Assembly (NCBI GenBank): GCA_030549205.1
Contig: JAUKTV010000001.1
Coordinates: 1,612,001-1,676,000 of the forward strand
Length of the DNA: 64,000 nucleotides
Origin: Apiosordaria backusii
Taxonomy: Eukaryota > Ascomycota > Sordariomycetes > Sordariales > Lasiosphaeriaceae
Reading direction: 5' to 3'
The translations under genes were made by a program, and so were the position numbers. The notes under the pieces were generated by a model. The model saw only the letters and a list, made by a program, of their open reading frames with translations. It was not told where the DNA came from and ran no database searches. This document shows positions 11,569 to 23,800 of the stretch, piece after piece (the stretch's first letter is position 1; each line of letters starts with the position of its first letter).

Positions 11569-14500
11569 TTTTCTCCTCCGCCAATGCGCAGAGCAAAGCA
11601 GGTGCGAGGTGCAGCAGAAATCCCAATGTTTTGGTTTGGTTGTCCCCAGGTGCGTAAGCCGAAATGAGGCGGGACGAGCTCAGCTGCACTTGCGGGTGGA
11701 AGGCAGGAAGCCGCAGTCGGTCGGCGGACCCCAGGGGATGGGGATTGCGGATAATGAGGGGAGCGATGGGGATAGGGAGAGTAGAGCGAAAAAAAAAATC
11801 AAAATGTCCCCTTTCCTTTGGCGTGGGCAACAATGCACCGTTCGTGGGGTCGCAACAGCCTGTTTGCGTCGTGCTCTCAATGGGATGGGATGATAAAGTC
11901 AATGGCCAAAAACTGCCAGCTCGGAGTGTGTCACGATGCCAGCGAAATTTGTTATCGAGGACCCTGCCGTGTTGATCGCTTTGGATGCTGCGTCAACGTG
12001 CAGCAGGTGTGTGCAGAGTGCTGGTGGTGGTGGTTTTGGCGGCGACGCGACTTCTGGGGAGCAAAAAGCACGGGAACAGGCCTGGTCCTGGGGAGCTTGT
12101 TTACTTGCGCCGCAGCCGCAAAAGAACAATGCACCCTCACAACAATGAGCCAAGGGGCAGACTCGGGGCACGCCGAAATTGACTCGGGACCTTTCCGTGC
12201 GCTCCCTGTCCGGGAACGGGAGGGAGAGAGAGTTGGGATGGATGGAGGGAGGGAAGGAGGGGGTGATGAACGAGTCTTTGCGCAGACGCGAAAAGAGAGG
12301 TGTTTCTTGAATCTCGAGGCGGTGGGAGGATCGAGGTCGAGTTCAGTTCACCCGCGGCAGCGGTGGTGTTGCTGGTCGCTCGCCCAGCTTCCAGTCTCCC
12401 ACTCGGGCAACATGTGCCCTCTCTTTGGCTGGATTGGGATTGGATACAGTGGGAATATCACGGCTCCAGTTGGACGAGCGTTTAGCGCCAGGGTGAAGTG
12501 GGAGTCCAGTTGAAAGGTGGGTACATGTTGTGTGCACCAACCCACGCTGGCTTCATGCGTATCATTCTCATCCCAAGCATGATCCTGAGGCACAACCCTT
12601 TAATTCCCTTTCCTCGTGTTCTTGTGTTGTGTTACTGCGTATGTTTGGTGTGGATATTCTCTGAGAGGAATAGTCAATTGATCCTGTGTCGCCGGTGATA
12701 ATAGAAGGAGTGTCGGTCCTTGAGTTTCGTCGTCTCGTCTTGTCTCAGATCGAAGTCACAAAGCCCTATGGGACGGCCACATTGCGCTTGTTTAACCGAC
12801 GGTCATTTCATATGTAGAATGCATGTACGTCTAGTGCTGAGGTCACACATTGGCACTCTATCGAAGCATGGCAGAAGCGCCTCTTGTTGTTCTTGCCTGA
12901 TAGAGAACAGGGAGAAATACTTTGCTTCTTTTCCCACAGTATGCGGGCTTTTATCTTGCTTCATCCACGAAAGCCATTATCTTTCCCTTGCCCTGCTGAG
13001 ATCAACTCGCCGATTGTCGGCTCATGCTAGCCCGCGAGGACATGTCGCCGGCCATCTTTAGCCGGCCGGTGACCTCTTACCTTGAGCTTTCAAACCTTCG
13101 GTCCTCTAGCCGGGAGCACCGTACGCTCAGGCTTATTGTTCAGTTCGCGTTTGCCCTTTTAAACTAGTGAACAACGCTCCTGCTGACCACCTAAATAATG
13201 TCGTGTCCTCAGTCATCAGGAACCCGAGGTTCACATTGCTGGCTCACCGTCTGAAATCTTCATGGATACCCAAGCTTGAAGTCCATCGCTCGGATCCTGT
13301 CAGGGCAAGCAAGGTTGTTTCGCAGATCATGGTGGTGATGCCAAGGGTGCGTCTTCAAGCACTGTGTGGTTCCTGACCCTAAGCGGCCTAGCTGCTCCGT
13401 ACCTGGAGCCAAGCACCCGCAGGGTTCAGGGGTCTGCGTTTGCAATGCACGTCTGCCGCCATCCTTCGTCACCTTCTTTCATCTTCAACTTCATCAGCGA
13501 CATAATATCAACATGAACGACTGTTGTCGATAACAGCATCACGACGCATGAGATTGGAGTGTTGGATCCCCAAGCCCGTTTGTATTTTGGTTCGTTCCCG
13601 GCCGGACGCTGATGCCATTGGCTGGCGCGTCATCAGATTCGCGCCTTCAGACGAGGGGCATAAACTTTATCCATGTCTACAACAAGACAACCAAAACACA
13701 CAGCATAAATAATAGATCGCGATGTGAACCGATCACCGCGCACCCGCACTCTTAACCCCACGATGCCGCGGGGCATAAACATTCCGGTCGCCTTCTAGGT
13801 AATTCCCTTTTTCAGCCTCTTGCGACTGACTCTGCATGAAACACGTCGAGCAACCAAGGTCACACCAAGGATACGAAAGCCCCGTGCTGATGGGCGTATT
13901 TCTTCCAATCCATAACATCATCTAGCAGTCGCTACCATATATACCAACCATCCAACATCAACTTCCAATTCCAAACGCGCTGAGGAAGAAGAAGGCATTG
14001 ACACCGGAGATGAGCCGAATTCTCAGGTTCGGCACAGATGCAGGGATCCGAACTTAGTGTATATCATCTTGGAAAAAGTTCCCTTTTGTAACCTGTTCCA
14101 GCCTTGCCGGCGGACACCTATATAAACCAACATTTGCTTGCACACGTCATTCTCAAAATCTTACCATCAACTTTTCGGTTTCGGAATTGCGGCTGACGGC
14201 ACACCCCCAAGAAAATATTGAGAAGCAAAAAACCTCGTCAATCTGGAAATGATGACAAGCAGGCAGTCAGAAAATTTCGGTCGCGCAATTCCAGAACAGG
14301 AACAGGAACCCGCAGCCCTATGACTGGGGTTCAGGATTGCGATCCTGAACACCAGGCTGACTGAATAACTTCAACCTATGAATGAATTTGCGAGCCGTTT
14401 GCCGAAACAGGATTGTTCAACGCGCAAAAAGTATGAAAATGAAAAAAATAGGCCAACTTATCCTGCCTATCTTACATGTATGCGGTACAACTCGGCCAAG

Positions 14501-15167
14501 GTTTCATGTGAAATTCCAGAGTATCACCAGTTCATCCAAGACACACACACACACTTTTTCCACCCGCCCGTCCCGTGTTCGCCGAGCCAAGCAGGCGGGA
14601 GGGACGGGAATCCGGCAGACACGCATGCGGATTACGTTCCATCTGCCTATAGCGAACTGACAAACGGAATAGTCGGGATCCTGTCATCTGACAGGAGCAA
14701 CTGAGCAGTCAACAATAAGAACTTACCTGACCCAACTGACCTACGAGTAAATAGCCTAAAAAAAAAAGCCAAGGGGTTGCTCCCTCCTTCTACAAGTGTC
14801 TTCGATGGGTTCAATCTGCCCACTCATCTTGGGATCAACCCACTGTATAAAGTTAAACGAAGGGGACAACCCAGGATCCGCGAATTCGGAACCTTCCTCG
14901 GGGCTGTCCGGACGGGACCAAAAGTCTCGGAAAGAGAAAAGCACCGTTTGTAGCTACAGTCCCATGCCAGGAATCTCATGTCAGCTTCCGCTGTCCACAA
15001 ACTGCTCTGTTCAAGATGAGATGAAAAATGACTGTTCAACACAGCAGACATCAGATGGCAAAACCGCCTTGTCTTGTCATAATACACCTCCCAAAATTTC
15101 CAACTTTTATATCTCATCCCATATATGATACATATCTTTCCCTCACCACCACATCCCTATCTTAATC
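11569..15167. other. kin4 upstream region and gwt1 downstream region; no gene seen
   Basis: About 3.6 kb without a supportable gene. The part near 11569-12350 is the kin4 promoter and leader side; a GGGA/GGAGG-rich plus strand near 12216-12262 means C/T-rich on the kin4 coding strand. ORFs here (for example 11818-12513) show no domain and no coding bias. The stretch also holds a strong hairpin (14324-14355) and a TATA-like CTATATAAA near 14125. Confidence 0.5.
14324..14355. other. Near-perfect hairpin, 13-bp stem with a 4-base loop
   Basis: The arms GTTCAGGAT (14329-14337) and ATCCTGAAC (14342-14350) are perfect reverse complements around a TGCG loop. The stem extends by CTGG/CCAG beyond one G/A mismatch. 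It lies in non-coding DNA about 820 bases past the gwt1 stop codon. The function is unknown. Confidence 0.85.
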
Positions 15168-16774
15168 TTACAACTTGATCGTAACATTCCACACATCCAA
15201 CCCCACCGCCACCCCCGTCACAGCCCCCATATACGCCACCAAAATCCCCATCGTAGCCAACCCCCCAACATGAAGCGTCGGCACCGTCATATTCACCAAC
15301 CCCGTCAGCAAATTCGCCAGCAAAAACACCGCCAGCCCATTCCTGTTGTACGCCTTCAGCACCCTGCTCGTGGCTGTCTCATACGCCTCTTTTTCCGCTC
15401 TCGCATCCCCCCCCGCGCCCGCGCTGTAAAACTGCGGAAAGAAAACCACATCCACCACCGCAAAAGCAAACAGCAAGGCCTGGTTAAACGCCACGACCCA
15501 CAGCATGTACGGCAGGTTCGCCAGCCTCCGAGACACGCTCAGCCCAGCCCCGTAGGTAAAGTCCGTAGCGAGGAAATACAGCCCTAGCCAAACCGCCGCC
15601 CAAGTCCCCATCTTGGTCAACAGCACCCTTGCCGAGGTTTTGGAAGAGGGACTACTACCCCCCAAACTCCGGGGCAGGACCACCATGCCCATGTCCTGCC
15701 CCGCGAGGAAAATAGCTAGATACCCCCAAAAGCTGCAAATCCCCTCCCTGTTCATGGACAAGAGATTATCTCTTGCCCCGACCAAAATCCATGCTTTCAG
15801 TCCTGTTGTCTCTAGGATGAGTTGATACCCTGCACTGAGCAACAGCGCCAACCCAGCATACGAAGGCACCACCGCCAATGCTGACTGAAAGAGCGCCACA
15901 AACGGCGGGAGGAACCCAAGAGTGAAAAAGAAGTTCCAGTGGACGCCATATTCTGTCACGTGCTCGGCGTAGTCCAACCCTTTAACACTTAACAATCTGA
16001 CAACTCCTAGCGCGAGGAGTGGTAAAGAGTGTCGGAATGATCTGATCAGCCTTGTGCTCAAGGGGGTAGCTTTCCCCTCTGCACGCTCCTTCAAGAGAGG
16101 TCTCGAGGCGACAATGCCAGCCGAGTAGACAAACGACCCCACGCCCATGTCCATCAGGGAGGTGCCCCAAGTCTCAACCTTGGCGAAGCGCCGGGGGAAG
16201 AGGCGGAAGTCGACGGCGAGGATGCAGATGCAGGTTACTACCATCATGTTGCCACGGTAGTTGGTGAGGAAGGGTTTTGTGGAGAGGGCCGAAAGGCCTG
16301 AGGAGGAAGGGGTGGCTTTCGCATTATTGGGCTTGGCTTGTTTTTTCTTGGAGGAGGTGGATGGCGGGACGGCGTAGACAAAGGCCGCGGCGGTCAGGAG
16401 GAGAATGTTGAGGAGGATGGGGGAGCTCGAGTAGAGGGTCACGGAGAGGAGGAGGGCGCCGACGTTGAGGAGGTAGTCGATTACGAAGGCGAGGGGGGTG
16501 TAGGGTTTGAAGAAGGATTGGCGGGATTGGAGGACGGACCAGAGGAGGGTTACTACCTGGTGGGTGGTTTGGTTGTGTCAGTCATAAAAAGCGCTGTGTA
16601 ATGCGGCTGATTCGGGCATCGATTGGGGTTGAGTCTTCATACTGGTGCTACGGCGCAAACTTGGGCAACCTCTATCACTGAGCCCCCTGACAGGTTGGAC
16701 ACGAAATCCTCCTTCAGCTGCTTGTAGCTGTGGGCAATTCTGGCGGCGTTTTCGCCGGTGTCGGGCTCGGACAT
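15168..16774 (-). CDS. gwt1: Gwt1, GPI-anchor inositol acyltransferase (ER membrane)
   Basis: Gwt1 (PIG-W) acylates the inositol of glucosaminyl-phosphatidylinositol in the ER membrane during GPI-anchor synthesis, which supplies anchored cell-wall proteins. Two exons, 16774-16643 (44 codons) and 16556-15168, give 506 residues, close to the family's usual length. The 86-nt intron (16557-16642, GTATGA..CAG, branch CTGAC) is in phase 0. Exon 1 carries the family's conserved N-terminus (KQLKEDFVSNLSGGS at 18-32). The rest is a chain of hydrophobic helices with a short Lys/Ser linker after the third segment (SSKKKQAKPNNAK). The block around RFAKVETWGTSLMDMGVGSF is characteristic of the family. The coding strand starts C-rich and ends G/T-rich at third positions. 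The gene is divergent from the next gene on the plus strand. Confidence 0.94.
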
Positions 16775-17832
16775 GGCGGCACTCCAATGCGGGAAAGCAC
16801 AGGAAAGGAGAAAGAGGGGGAATCAGAGACAAAGTTGTTTCGCTATGCTCCTGGCAACATAGCGAGACAAGACGGTAATATGTGGACTGAGAAGTGACGA
16901 TTGTTGTCTCTTTTCAGTTTATGGAGGTCAAATGCCAGCTTGCGGCTTCCAGCAGGCATCGGCCGTCAAGGTGCCACCTCCGTTTAGGGCAGCCAATGGC
17001 AAGCTTCAGAGCTCTCTCCCCGGCCTGCCAAGACCAGTCAGGGATCTTTGTCTCATTCTGAGACGGCTTCCAGCATCTCAATTCTGATTGGTAGCTCAAC
17101 AGTATGTAAGACTCAACTTTAAGACATCTGACATTCCCAACACCTCATTTTTGACAGTTCCAAATTCAGACTATTACAGTTGATCCAGTCCTTACTCTCC
17201 GCCTTGTTGCCCTGCAATGCGTAGATAATGACGGGACACTTACCTCAATTTGAGATGATGTCGAGCGGTTTGCTCTGTACAAAGCTCCAAAGATGCTTGG
17301 TCTTCTACAGAGCACGAAATAGCGAAAATAATGTGTCGGTGGCGTGCTACAGAGAATAACCTTCTTTGTCTACGGACCCGTTGCGCTGGTTCATTGCGGG
17401 CACTAGACGGCCATACCCACAAAGCATATTTGATTTATCGCCAGCAAGGCCTAGATTCCCACCCGTGGCATCTCAGAACTAGCTTGAGTTACCCTGTTGT
17501 GCGTCAGGAGAGAGATGTCCAGCCGCCACTGCCTTTGTTCAAGGGGCTCAGCCCACGCATCTTGTGGAGCTTTGTCTCGCATCGCTGCGTCTGACTCAAC
17601 GATATCATACTCACCAAGTATGGCTTTGAGCTCCGAGAAGCCTTTCAGCCTGGAAGAAAGGGAATATGAATAAAAGCAGCGTTTCGGGGCTGCCTCCGAT
17701 CACCATGAGTTGACCTTACAAAACTCACATGTGTATCCAGCACGACAACAGCCGAAGAGAACACTGGTTCTCCGTACACCTTCTAGGTCATAACAACATT
17801 TGAATCTTTTCTGCAACACCGGAACCACAGCC
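16775..17832. promoter_or_regulatory. Divergent spacer gwt1 / 17.8-kb gene
   Basis: About 1.06 kb between divergent genes, holding both promoters. A run at 16800-16820 is purine-rich on the plus strand, hence C/T-rich on the gwt1 strand just upstream of its start, as in many fungal promoters. No ORF here is supportable. Confidence 0.45.
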
Positions 17833-19101
17833 ATGGAGACGCAGACGCGACCCCGATCACGGCCAGATCTGCCTCCCGTCTATGTCGACCGCAGTGAACA
17901 CCAGGAATACCACAAAGGCTCAGCATCCACGGCCCGGACTAGTCCTCTCTTCTCCACTTCCACCTTGAGACCCGGACCTCTTCCCAGTGTCATGCTACCA
18001 GCCTCTGGAAATGACATAGCAATGAGACTACACGAGCGGGCAATGGTAGATAGCCTAGATCAGCGCGGGAGACACCTCGAGCCTCAATACTCCCCGGGCA
18101 CAGCTCGCTCACTCTCGCCCATAGTTGAGCAAGGGCTAAGCTCTCGACGGGCCTCCATGGCCAGCTTACCCTTGCCCCGAGCTCCAGCCCCTTCTCCTCG
18201 CTCGCCCTCATTTCACCATTACCCCCAAGGCCGACTCTTGCCTCCGAGACAAGATCAATACTGCTGTCAGGAATGGGAGAGGAAAGTTCGAGGCATGTGC
18301 CCGATGGGTTGCCGCGAATCACCAGCAGTAGCTTTGACGAGCGTCGTCAGTCTTTGCCATCAGCATTTGTAGCCCCCGCTCCGCGAAGGGGCAGCCACCA
18401 GCTGCGACAGGAACTGCAAGCCTGGGGGCACGTCTTCTTAGGCAATGGGTCAGAAGCACAGTGCTTCGTGTCGGCAGTTCCCCTCAGGAGATCCAGTGGC
18501 AACTCTTCGGCAGACGACGAAGATACAGTAATGAAGGACGGCACTCCAGAGACTCCAGAACCGCCCAACCAACTCACAGTCCGTGTTCGAGTAAGGCCAT
18601 GCGCACTTGATCGCAAACCTTTTCTGTTGACACGGACATTCAACATGGATATGCTGAGAGCTACTATCCCGGAGCCAGGTCCTGTGTTGGCAGGCCTCCC
18701 AAGAAGTTGGGCCGATGCAAGAGACCGGAACCCACTTCCGACTGACCGTCGACGATCGTCTGTTATGTCTGCGGGAGAGGAAAGTCCCGGGCCTGACAGT
18801 CTATTGCGAATTCGAAGTGGAAACACAGTCCCCATCCGTGAGTTACGCCCTTATCTATGGTCGTCATCTTTCAGACGACGGTGCTAACCATCTGCTCACA
18901 GACCGGCCATATGCCTGTGCGTTCTTCCCCGTGTTAGCCGCGCTTCTGTACTCCAAACACATTCAGCCGCGCGACATCATTGACCTTCCTCTGCCCCACC
19001 CCAACGTCTGGGGTCAAACGGTCGCCCATGTATATACCGGCCAAGGGGATCTAACCGACGCCATCAGACAGAACATCTTGTACCTGGGTGGTAAGGTTTG
19101 A
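17833..19101 (+). CDS. Conserved fungal protein of unknown function, model unresolved in the middle
   Basis: The start ATG at 17833 has a good context (CAGCCATGG). One frame runs from there, rich in Ser, Pro and Arg (LSSRRASMASLPLPRAP). By about 18345 a different frame is coding (AWGHVFLGNGSEAQCFVSAV and onward). A clear 64-nt intron (18838-18901, GTGAGT..CAG, branch GCTAACC) then joins NTVPI to HRPYACAFFPVLAALL. The protein ends VYTGQGDLTDAIRQNILYLG-GKV. The change of frame between about 18125 and 18345 has no good intron. A 64-nt GTTGAG..CAG candidate (18124-18187) leads into the third frame, which itself reads plausibly (INTAVRNGRGKFEACARWVA) but stops at 18332. The cause could be a real frameshift, an assembly indel, or a poor-consensus intron. 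A relationship to the Clp1 (clampless-1-like) developmental proteins is possible but recalled only loosely. Confidence 0.7.
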
Positions 19102-19974
19102 GACGATAACGACGGGCTGCTTTATTTTGGTCTGACCTTTCATTGGAGGAATCACCACATGACCTCCTGGCGTTATCCTTTAGGGTCTTTGCGGCTGCAT
19201 TCCGTAATTCCCATCTCATGTACATTCTTACATTGTCTAGACAGGTCTTTGTCTGGGCGTATCTCGAACCAAGGCCCGTCCACTTCCTTTGATGACAAAC
19301 ACTAGTCAGAGCCGCCTTTCCCGTTTTCTGCCGTGTGGCCAAACTCTGTCCTCAAGGCGCCTATTCCTTCCCTGCTTTGATGTGCCGGGACGCTTTGATC
19401 GATCGGTCTGAGTTGTTGCTATCTGAGGTTGCCTGTGAGTGTGTCCAAGAAAAGCAATCGGTCCCGAGCTCGAGCTTGTTGTGATGGGGTAGGTGGAAAG
19501 CTCTCGATCTTGCTGACCCCTGGAGAGGTTGCTGCCACATCTCTCAATTCCAGCTCTAGGTCAAACACACCCCCACAATCTCAATGGGGAAGAGCCTATG
19601 GGCTGGTGTGTTTTCCTGGGGCCCCCTTTTTAGAGTTCGCCGGACTCCTGTACCAACTCCAGGCCTGAGTCAACCCATGCATGCCGATGGGGCCGAACAC
19701 AGGATGGGCGCGGGTGTGTGAGCTAGGCGCTGGGTGAGGCCTGGTGCGTCTGGGGCTTGTCGCAACTTCGCATCGACAGATCTCGACCAGCAGTACGTTC
19801 CCGCCAAACGGTGGTACCCATGCAACATGGTGTTCGTTTTAAGGTCTCATCTGGACGGCCCTTCTCGCATACCCGACTCCTGACCACGACGTTGAGTTCA
19901 ACACACCTTCACCACAATCAGTGTAAGCATCATCAACTGAAGCACAAGTGCGTAAGGAACCAGGCACAACTCCG
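19102..19974. other. Spacer between two plus-strand genes
   Basis: About 870 bases with no supportable gene, probably the 3' UTR of the upstream gene and the promoter of the P-loop gene. The last 100 bases are C/A-rich on the plus strand, like a fungal leader. Confidence 0.45.
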
Positions 19975-20865
19975 ATGGGCTCATTCCGCGACCAACGGCG
20001 TCCCAGCTTTGCTCCTCACCTCTTCTCTCCTTCTATTGCTCCTTCCGAAGTCCTGGGTCGCCCGATGGACCCGCAACCGGCACCCCTCATCCACATCAAC
20101 GGATCGCCAGGCGTAGGCAAGGAAACGGTGGCAGAGCTCTTGACAAGCATCCTTGGAGACGACAAGTCAATGTTGATTGACGTACGTAGTCTCGGCTTCG
20201 AGAGTGGTGCCAGTGCCGACCATACCCACAAACATCTTCTGACCCCGGAGCACCCACACTACTTCTCCTTTGACGTCGATATGGAATCTTGTGACTCGAC
20301 ACCCAACAACTGGGATCCCTCAAACGCCGAGAACAAAACACCAGAGACTCCATGTAATGCCGACAATCTCACTCGGATCCTGTCGAAGTCTTCCGATACG
20401 TCACGCACAGCCGTGCTCCCAGCCTTTGCACCCGACACTGCCGCAGGGCGTGCTTTTGTTCGGACGCTAGAAAATGCTGCGGAGAGTAGTGGGAGGCTCT
20501 TCATTCCCGTCACCCTAGAGTGCGCCGCTCCTGAACGTCTCAGAAGGAAACTGAGTCTGCAGAGACAATGCAGTTACAAGATACGTCGGCCAAGTGAACC
20601 AACAACATTGGGGTCCACGATTGCGCCGCAGTCGGTTGAACAGGTCGAAAACGAGAATGTCCAGCACAAGCTCGCAGCATCTGCCCACGGTGGGCTGAAC
20701 TTGGATATTACATCGTTGAACACATTCGCGGCGGCACTCCAGATTGTCGAGCATGCGAATGGCTGCCGAGTGGAGAGAGATATCGGGTGGTGCAGCGGCA
20801 GTAGCACTGCGACAACACCAACCGGGGGCACCGAGGCTGAAAAACACTGGAAGGCGTCTGGGTGA
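19975..20865 (+). CDS. Fungal P-loop (AAA-type/kinase-like) protein of unknown substrate
   Basis: A single exon of 296 residues; the first in-frame ATG is 19975 (MGSFRDQRRPSF). A second Met at residue 31 just before the conserved core is an alternative start. The core has a Walker A motif HINGSPGVGKET (40-51), a following LLTSILGDDKSMLID strand-helix, a central region matching small fungal P-loop phosphotransferase-like proteins (AGRAFVRTLENAAESSGRLF, then FIPVTLECAAPERLRR), and a C-terminal LNLDITSLNTFAAALQIV segment typical of the same family. The substrate of such proteins is unknown; some relatives are annotated as AAA or zeta-toxin/chloramphenicol-phosphotransferase-like kinases. In this copy Glu50 replaces the more usual Leu or Ser after the Walker lysine, and the stretch between 85 and 130 is poorly conserved and acidic. 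Confidence 0.75.
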   Translation: MGSFRDQRRPSFAPHLFSPSIAPSEVLGRPMDPQPAPLIHINGSPGVGKETVAELLTSILGDDKSMLIDVRSLGFESGASADHTHKHLLTPEHPHYFSFDVDMESCDSTPNNWDPSNAENKTPETPCNADNLTRILSKSSDTSRTAVLPAFAPDTAAGRAFVRTLENAAESSGRLFIPVTLECAAPERLRRKLSLQRQCSYKIRRPSEPTTLGSTIAPQSVEQVENENVQHKLAASAHGGLNLDITSLNTFAAALQIVEHANGCRVERDIGWCSGSSTATTPTGGTEAEKHWKASG

Positions 20866-23800
20866 GGTGATATGGGTTTTTTTCATCTGATATGAGGGGT
20901 TAAAGCCCATCGAGTGAACGCCCACCGATCAAGCAAGCTTTCTGACTGCGTGCTACCTACTTCACCGCCAGTCACCGACCCTGATCCTAGCACATGGGCC
21001 CTCCTCGTACTCTAATGGGAGGGGACTTTAGCCTATCCGAAGACTCATACGAGAGTTCCCACCTGTTGGTCTGCTATCACTGCCGCCCGCCCTCCGTCCG
21101 CTTACCAGATAGGGGTACGTGTACCGCCTTGGGACGGCATACCAACTCTAGCCATCCGCAACCACTCGGATTGTGACCAGCCAACCTTCTCTCATGGCCA
21201 CGCCGCGCCGGGTATGGCGGCGCCCTCTCCGCGGCCACGCGCAGGAGGGATGCTAAGGGCAGCCCGACAGAATGATGGGACTACATGCCCAGTCTTAGAC
21301 CGGCCTTTCTGGTTTCTGGAAGCTTGCTTGCTGCAGGTCGGGTACGGGCCGGGATCGGGAAAATCGCAATCGGTGGGGCAAGGTTTCAGGAAAGGGCTCC
21401 CATTGAGCCACGGTTACAGCATGTGGCGGACGACCGATCTCTGGCCTGTTACCAGAGCCTCCGGATCTCGGCCTCGACAGCCCCTGAATGCTTCCCGGCA
21501 AGAGCAGAGAGAGTCGGCTTCCCGAAGTGACGTGCTTGGCATCGAGCTTCGGGCCGGGGTAACCTTCCTGGCGTTCACGGGGAACCCGTGTATCCGCACA
21601 ATCCTGTTTTCGGATGGCATTAGCATGTCTATCATCGACTATGATCATCTCAGGACTTCACCGAGGGCAAGCCTCGTTCTCCTAAGCACCGCAGCGCCCT
21701 CCGACAGTCCCCGGTATCTGAACAACACGAATTCCCAAGATGGCACGATTCACATCAGCAAATCTCGAAACTAACCAGAACCCCATTTGGATACGGGTTG
21801 TGTTGTACATACATTACACTAAGGCACGGGGGCCTGTCCGGGGAAGGGGGAGGCGGCATGCCGGCGGCAAGCGATTTCTCCACGCTATCCAACCCCAAGA
21901 TTTGTACACGTATGTACTTCGTTGTACTTGCTGTACATACACTTCTCTTTTGGTCCACTGCAACCATTCAGATCGCGTACACCCAGGGTGTAAGAACGGA
22001 AAAGGGTGCCGCTCTTGTACAATTTGAACAACACATACATGAGTTTTTGCTTCGTCCAACCAACGAAGCACCCTAAAGCAATGACGAGTGCTAGTGTGGG
22101 GGTTATGTTACTTTTTTTTTTTCCTCGAGTCTTTTCCAACGGGACGGCCAGCTCCGTTTCGGGGAAGCAGATCTAGATGACCCGGAGGAGGGCCAGACGT
22201 TGCAGAAAATCTTGGCCCCCCCTTTCGTGGGTAGGGGGTATTACTTACTGGGTGGTCAAGGGAGCACGGGAGGAGGGGGGCGTGTGGGGGAGGATGATGG
22301 GGTCTGGTATGGGGCAAATTGTTTCGTCACCGCCATAAAGGGCGGAATGATGGATATCTGACAACGGGTACCTGCCGCGGGGGATTATGGATATTGGATT
22401 ACTGACAACTCATTGAGTTTTATGTGTTGTTGGAAAGCGTGGGGGGGGTTGGTTTTTTATGTTTGTTGTACACCTTTTTAGAAGAGGGCATATGCAGTCA
22501 GTATAGTATCGGGATGTTGATTAATGAACAATATACGAGTGTGATGAACAGTGTCTCGGTTCCGGGATTTTGCAAAAGGTGCGGTGTGTAATTGAGGTGT
22601 CTGGGGTGCTTGGTTGATGGTATTGTTGCCTCTTTTGAACATCATGAATGGTAAGTTGAGAGTTGTCGGATCGTTGACACGGGCTGCTGTCGTGAATTCT
22701 GTTGTACAACATTGTTATCTGGAATCGGGGGGTTGTTGTAATGGGAGGTTAGACAAGAATATTACTTGCCCGGGGATTGCCTCTTTCGATATTCAACATC
22801 ACTCGCCGGTCAACGGGACACATCTGCTGTAAACACAGTTCACCGAGCCATACATACAAAATTTGGTCCTTCCCTCTGATCTGTGTAGCCGGTCCAGTTA
22901 CTAAATACACTTCCATTGGAACGTGAGACGCCATCTCAATGTCCGAGCCAACGACACGTCGTACCTTCGCACTGATATGAGGTCTCCAAGTGAGAAACAC
23001 CATGACGTGGCACCTCACCTCATCACGTAGTTTGGCTTCTCAGCGGTCAATACTTGCTGCGTGACTACCTTTGTCTTGACATTTTTCTGCCGTGTTTACT
23101 TTCCTGTCCATCGTCCTGCCTCAACTCTTCCCCTACTCGCACATATCTCCTCGGCGGGTTTCAACACCATAGCATATTCATACCCTACCTCGCCCCCTTC
23201 TCGCCCGCACTACCTGCGGGACCTCGCCGCTGTCCCAGTCAGTCATGATAAGACGTTGATGCCGACTTCCTATCAATGACCCCATGAGCTCAGTCCTGAA
23301 CTAACCGACAGCTTCAGCATCCAACGGCACAACATTCAACCGCCTCATCCTCCGGTTGGCCTACAGACGGCAGTAAGTCAACGGATGGTAACCAATCGCG
23401 AGGCTGACAGTATACCTCTATCTCAGTGGCATACCTGTCCACTTACCACGGTGTCCTTTCCTTTCTCCGTAATAAGTCTCTTTTCGAACAGTAAAACTGA
23501 AGTAAATGCATACACCCACCCATATCCCCATCTTTCTGCTCCGTGATATCCGTCAACAAACCACACAACTCCTCTTCCAATCCCAAATCCATGCTCATCT
23601 CTTATATCAACCCACCAGGACACCCCCTCTAGAGCCTTGTCAACCTCACTTGCGACCAAAGGCTCAACATCCAAGCAAAAGCGCTTTCATCACTGAGCTC
23701 CCTACTTGAACCGTAAGAAAAAGACGAGTAAGTCCAAGCCCCGAAGAGGAACAAAAATTACCCGCCTCCCTTAGGTATGCGATGAAAAATCGCCAACCCA

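Noticed and set aside
11818..12513. 231-codon frame in the kin4 upstream region
   Set aside because: Non-coding composition with GGAGG repeats; no family resemblance.
13047..13066. GC-rich inverted repeat GCCGGC..GCCGGC
   Set aside because: The stem is only 6 bp of a self-complementary hexamer in GC-rich DNA; expected by chance.
21214..21774. 186-codon plus-strand frame starting with ATG
   Set aside because: Codon use is unlike the real genes here and no motif is visible; probably chance.
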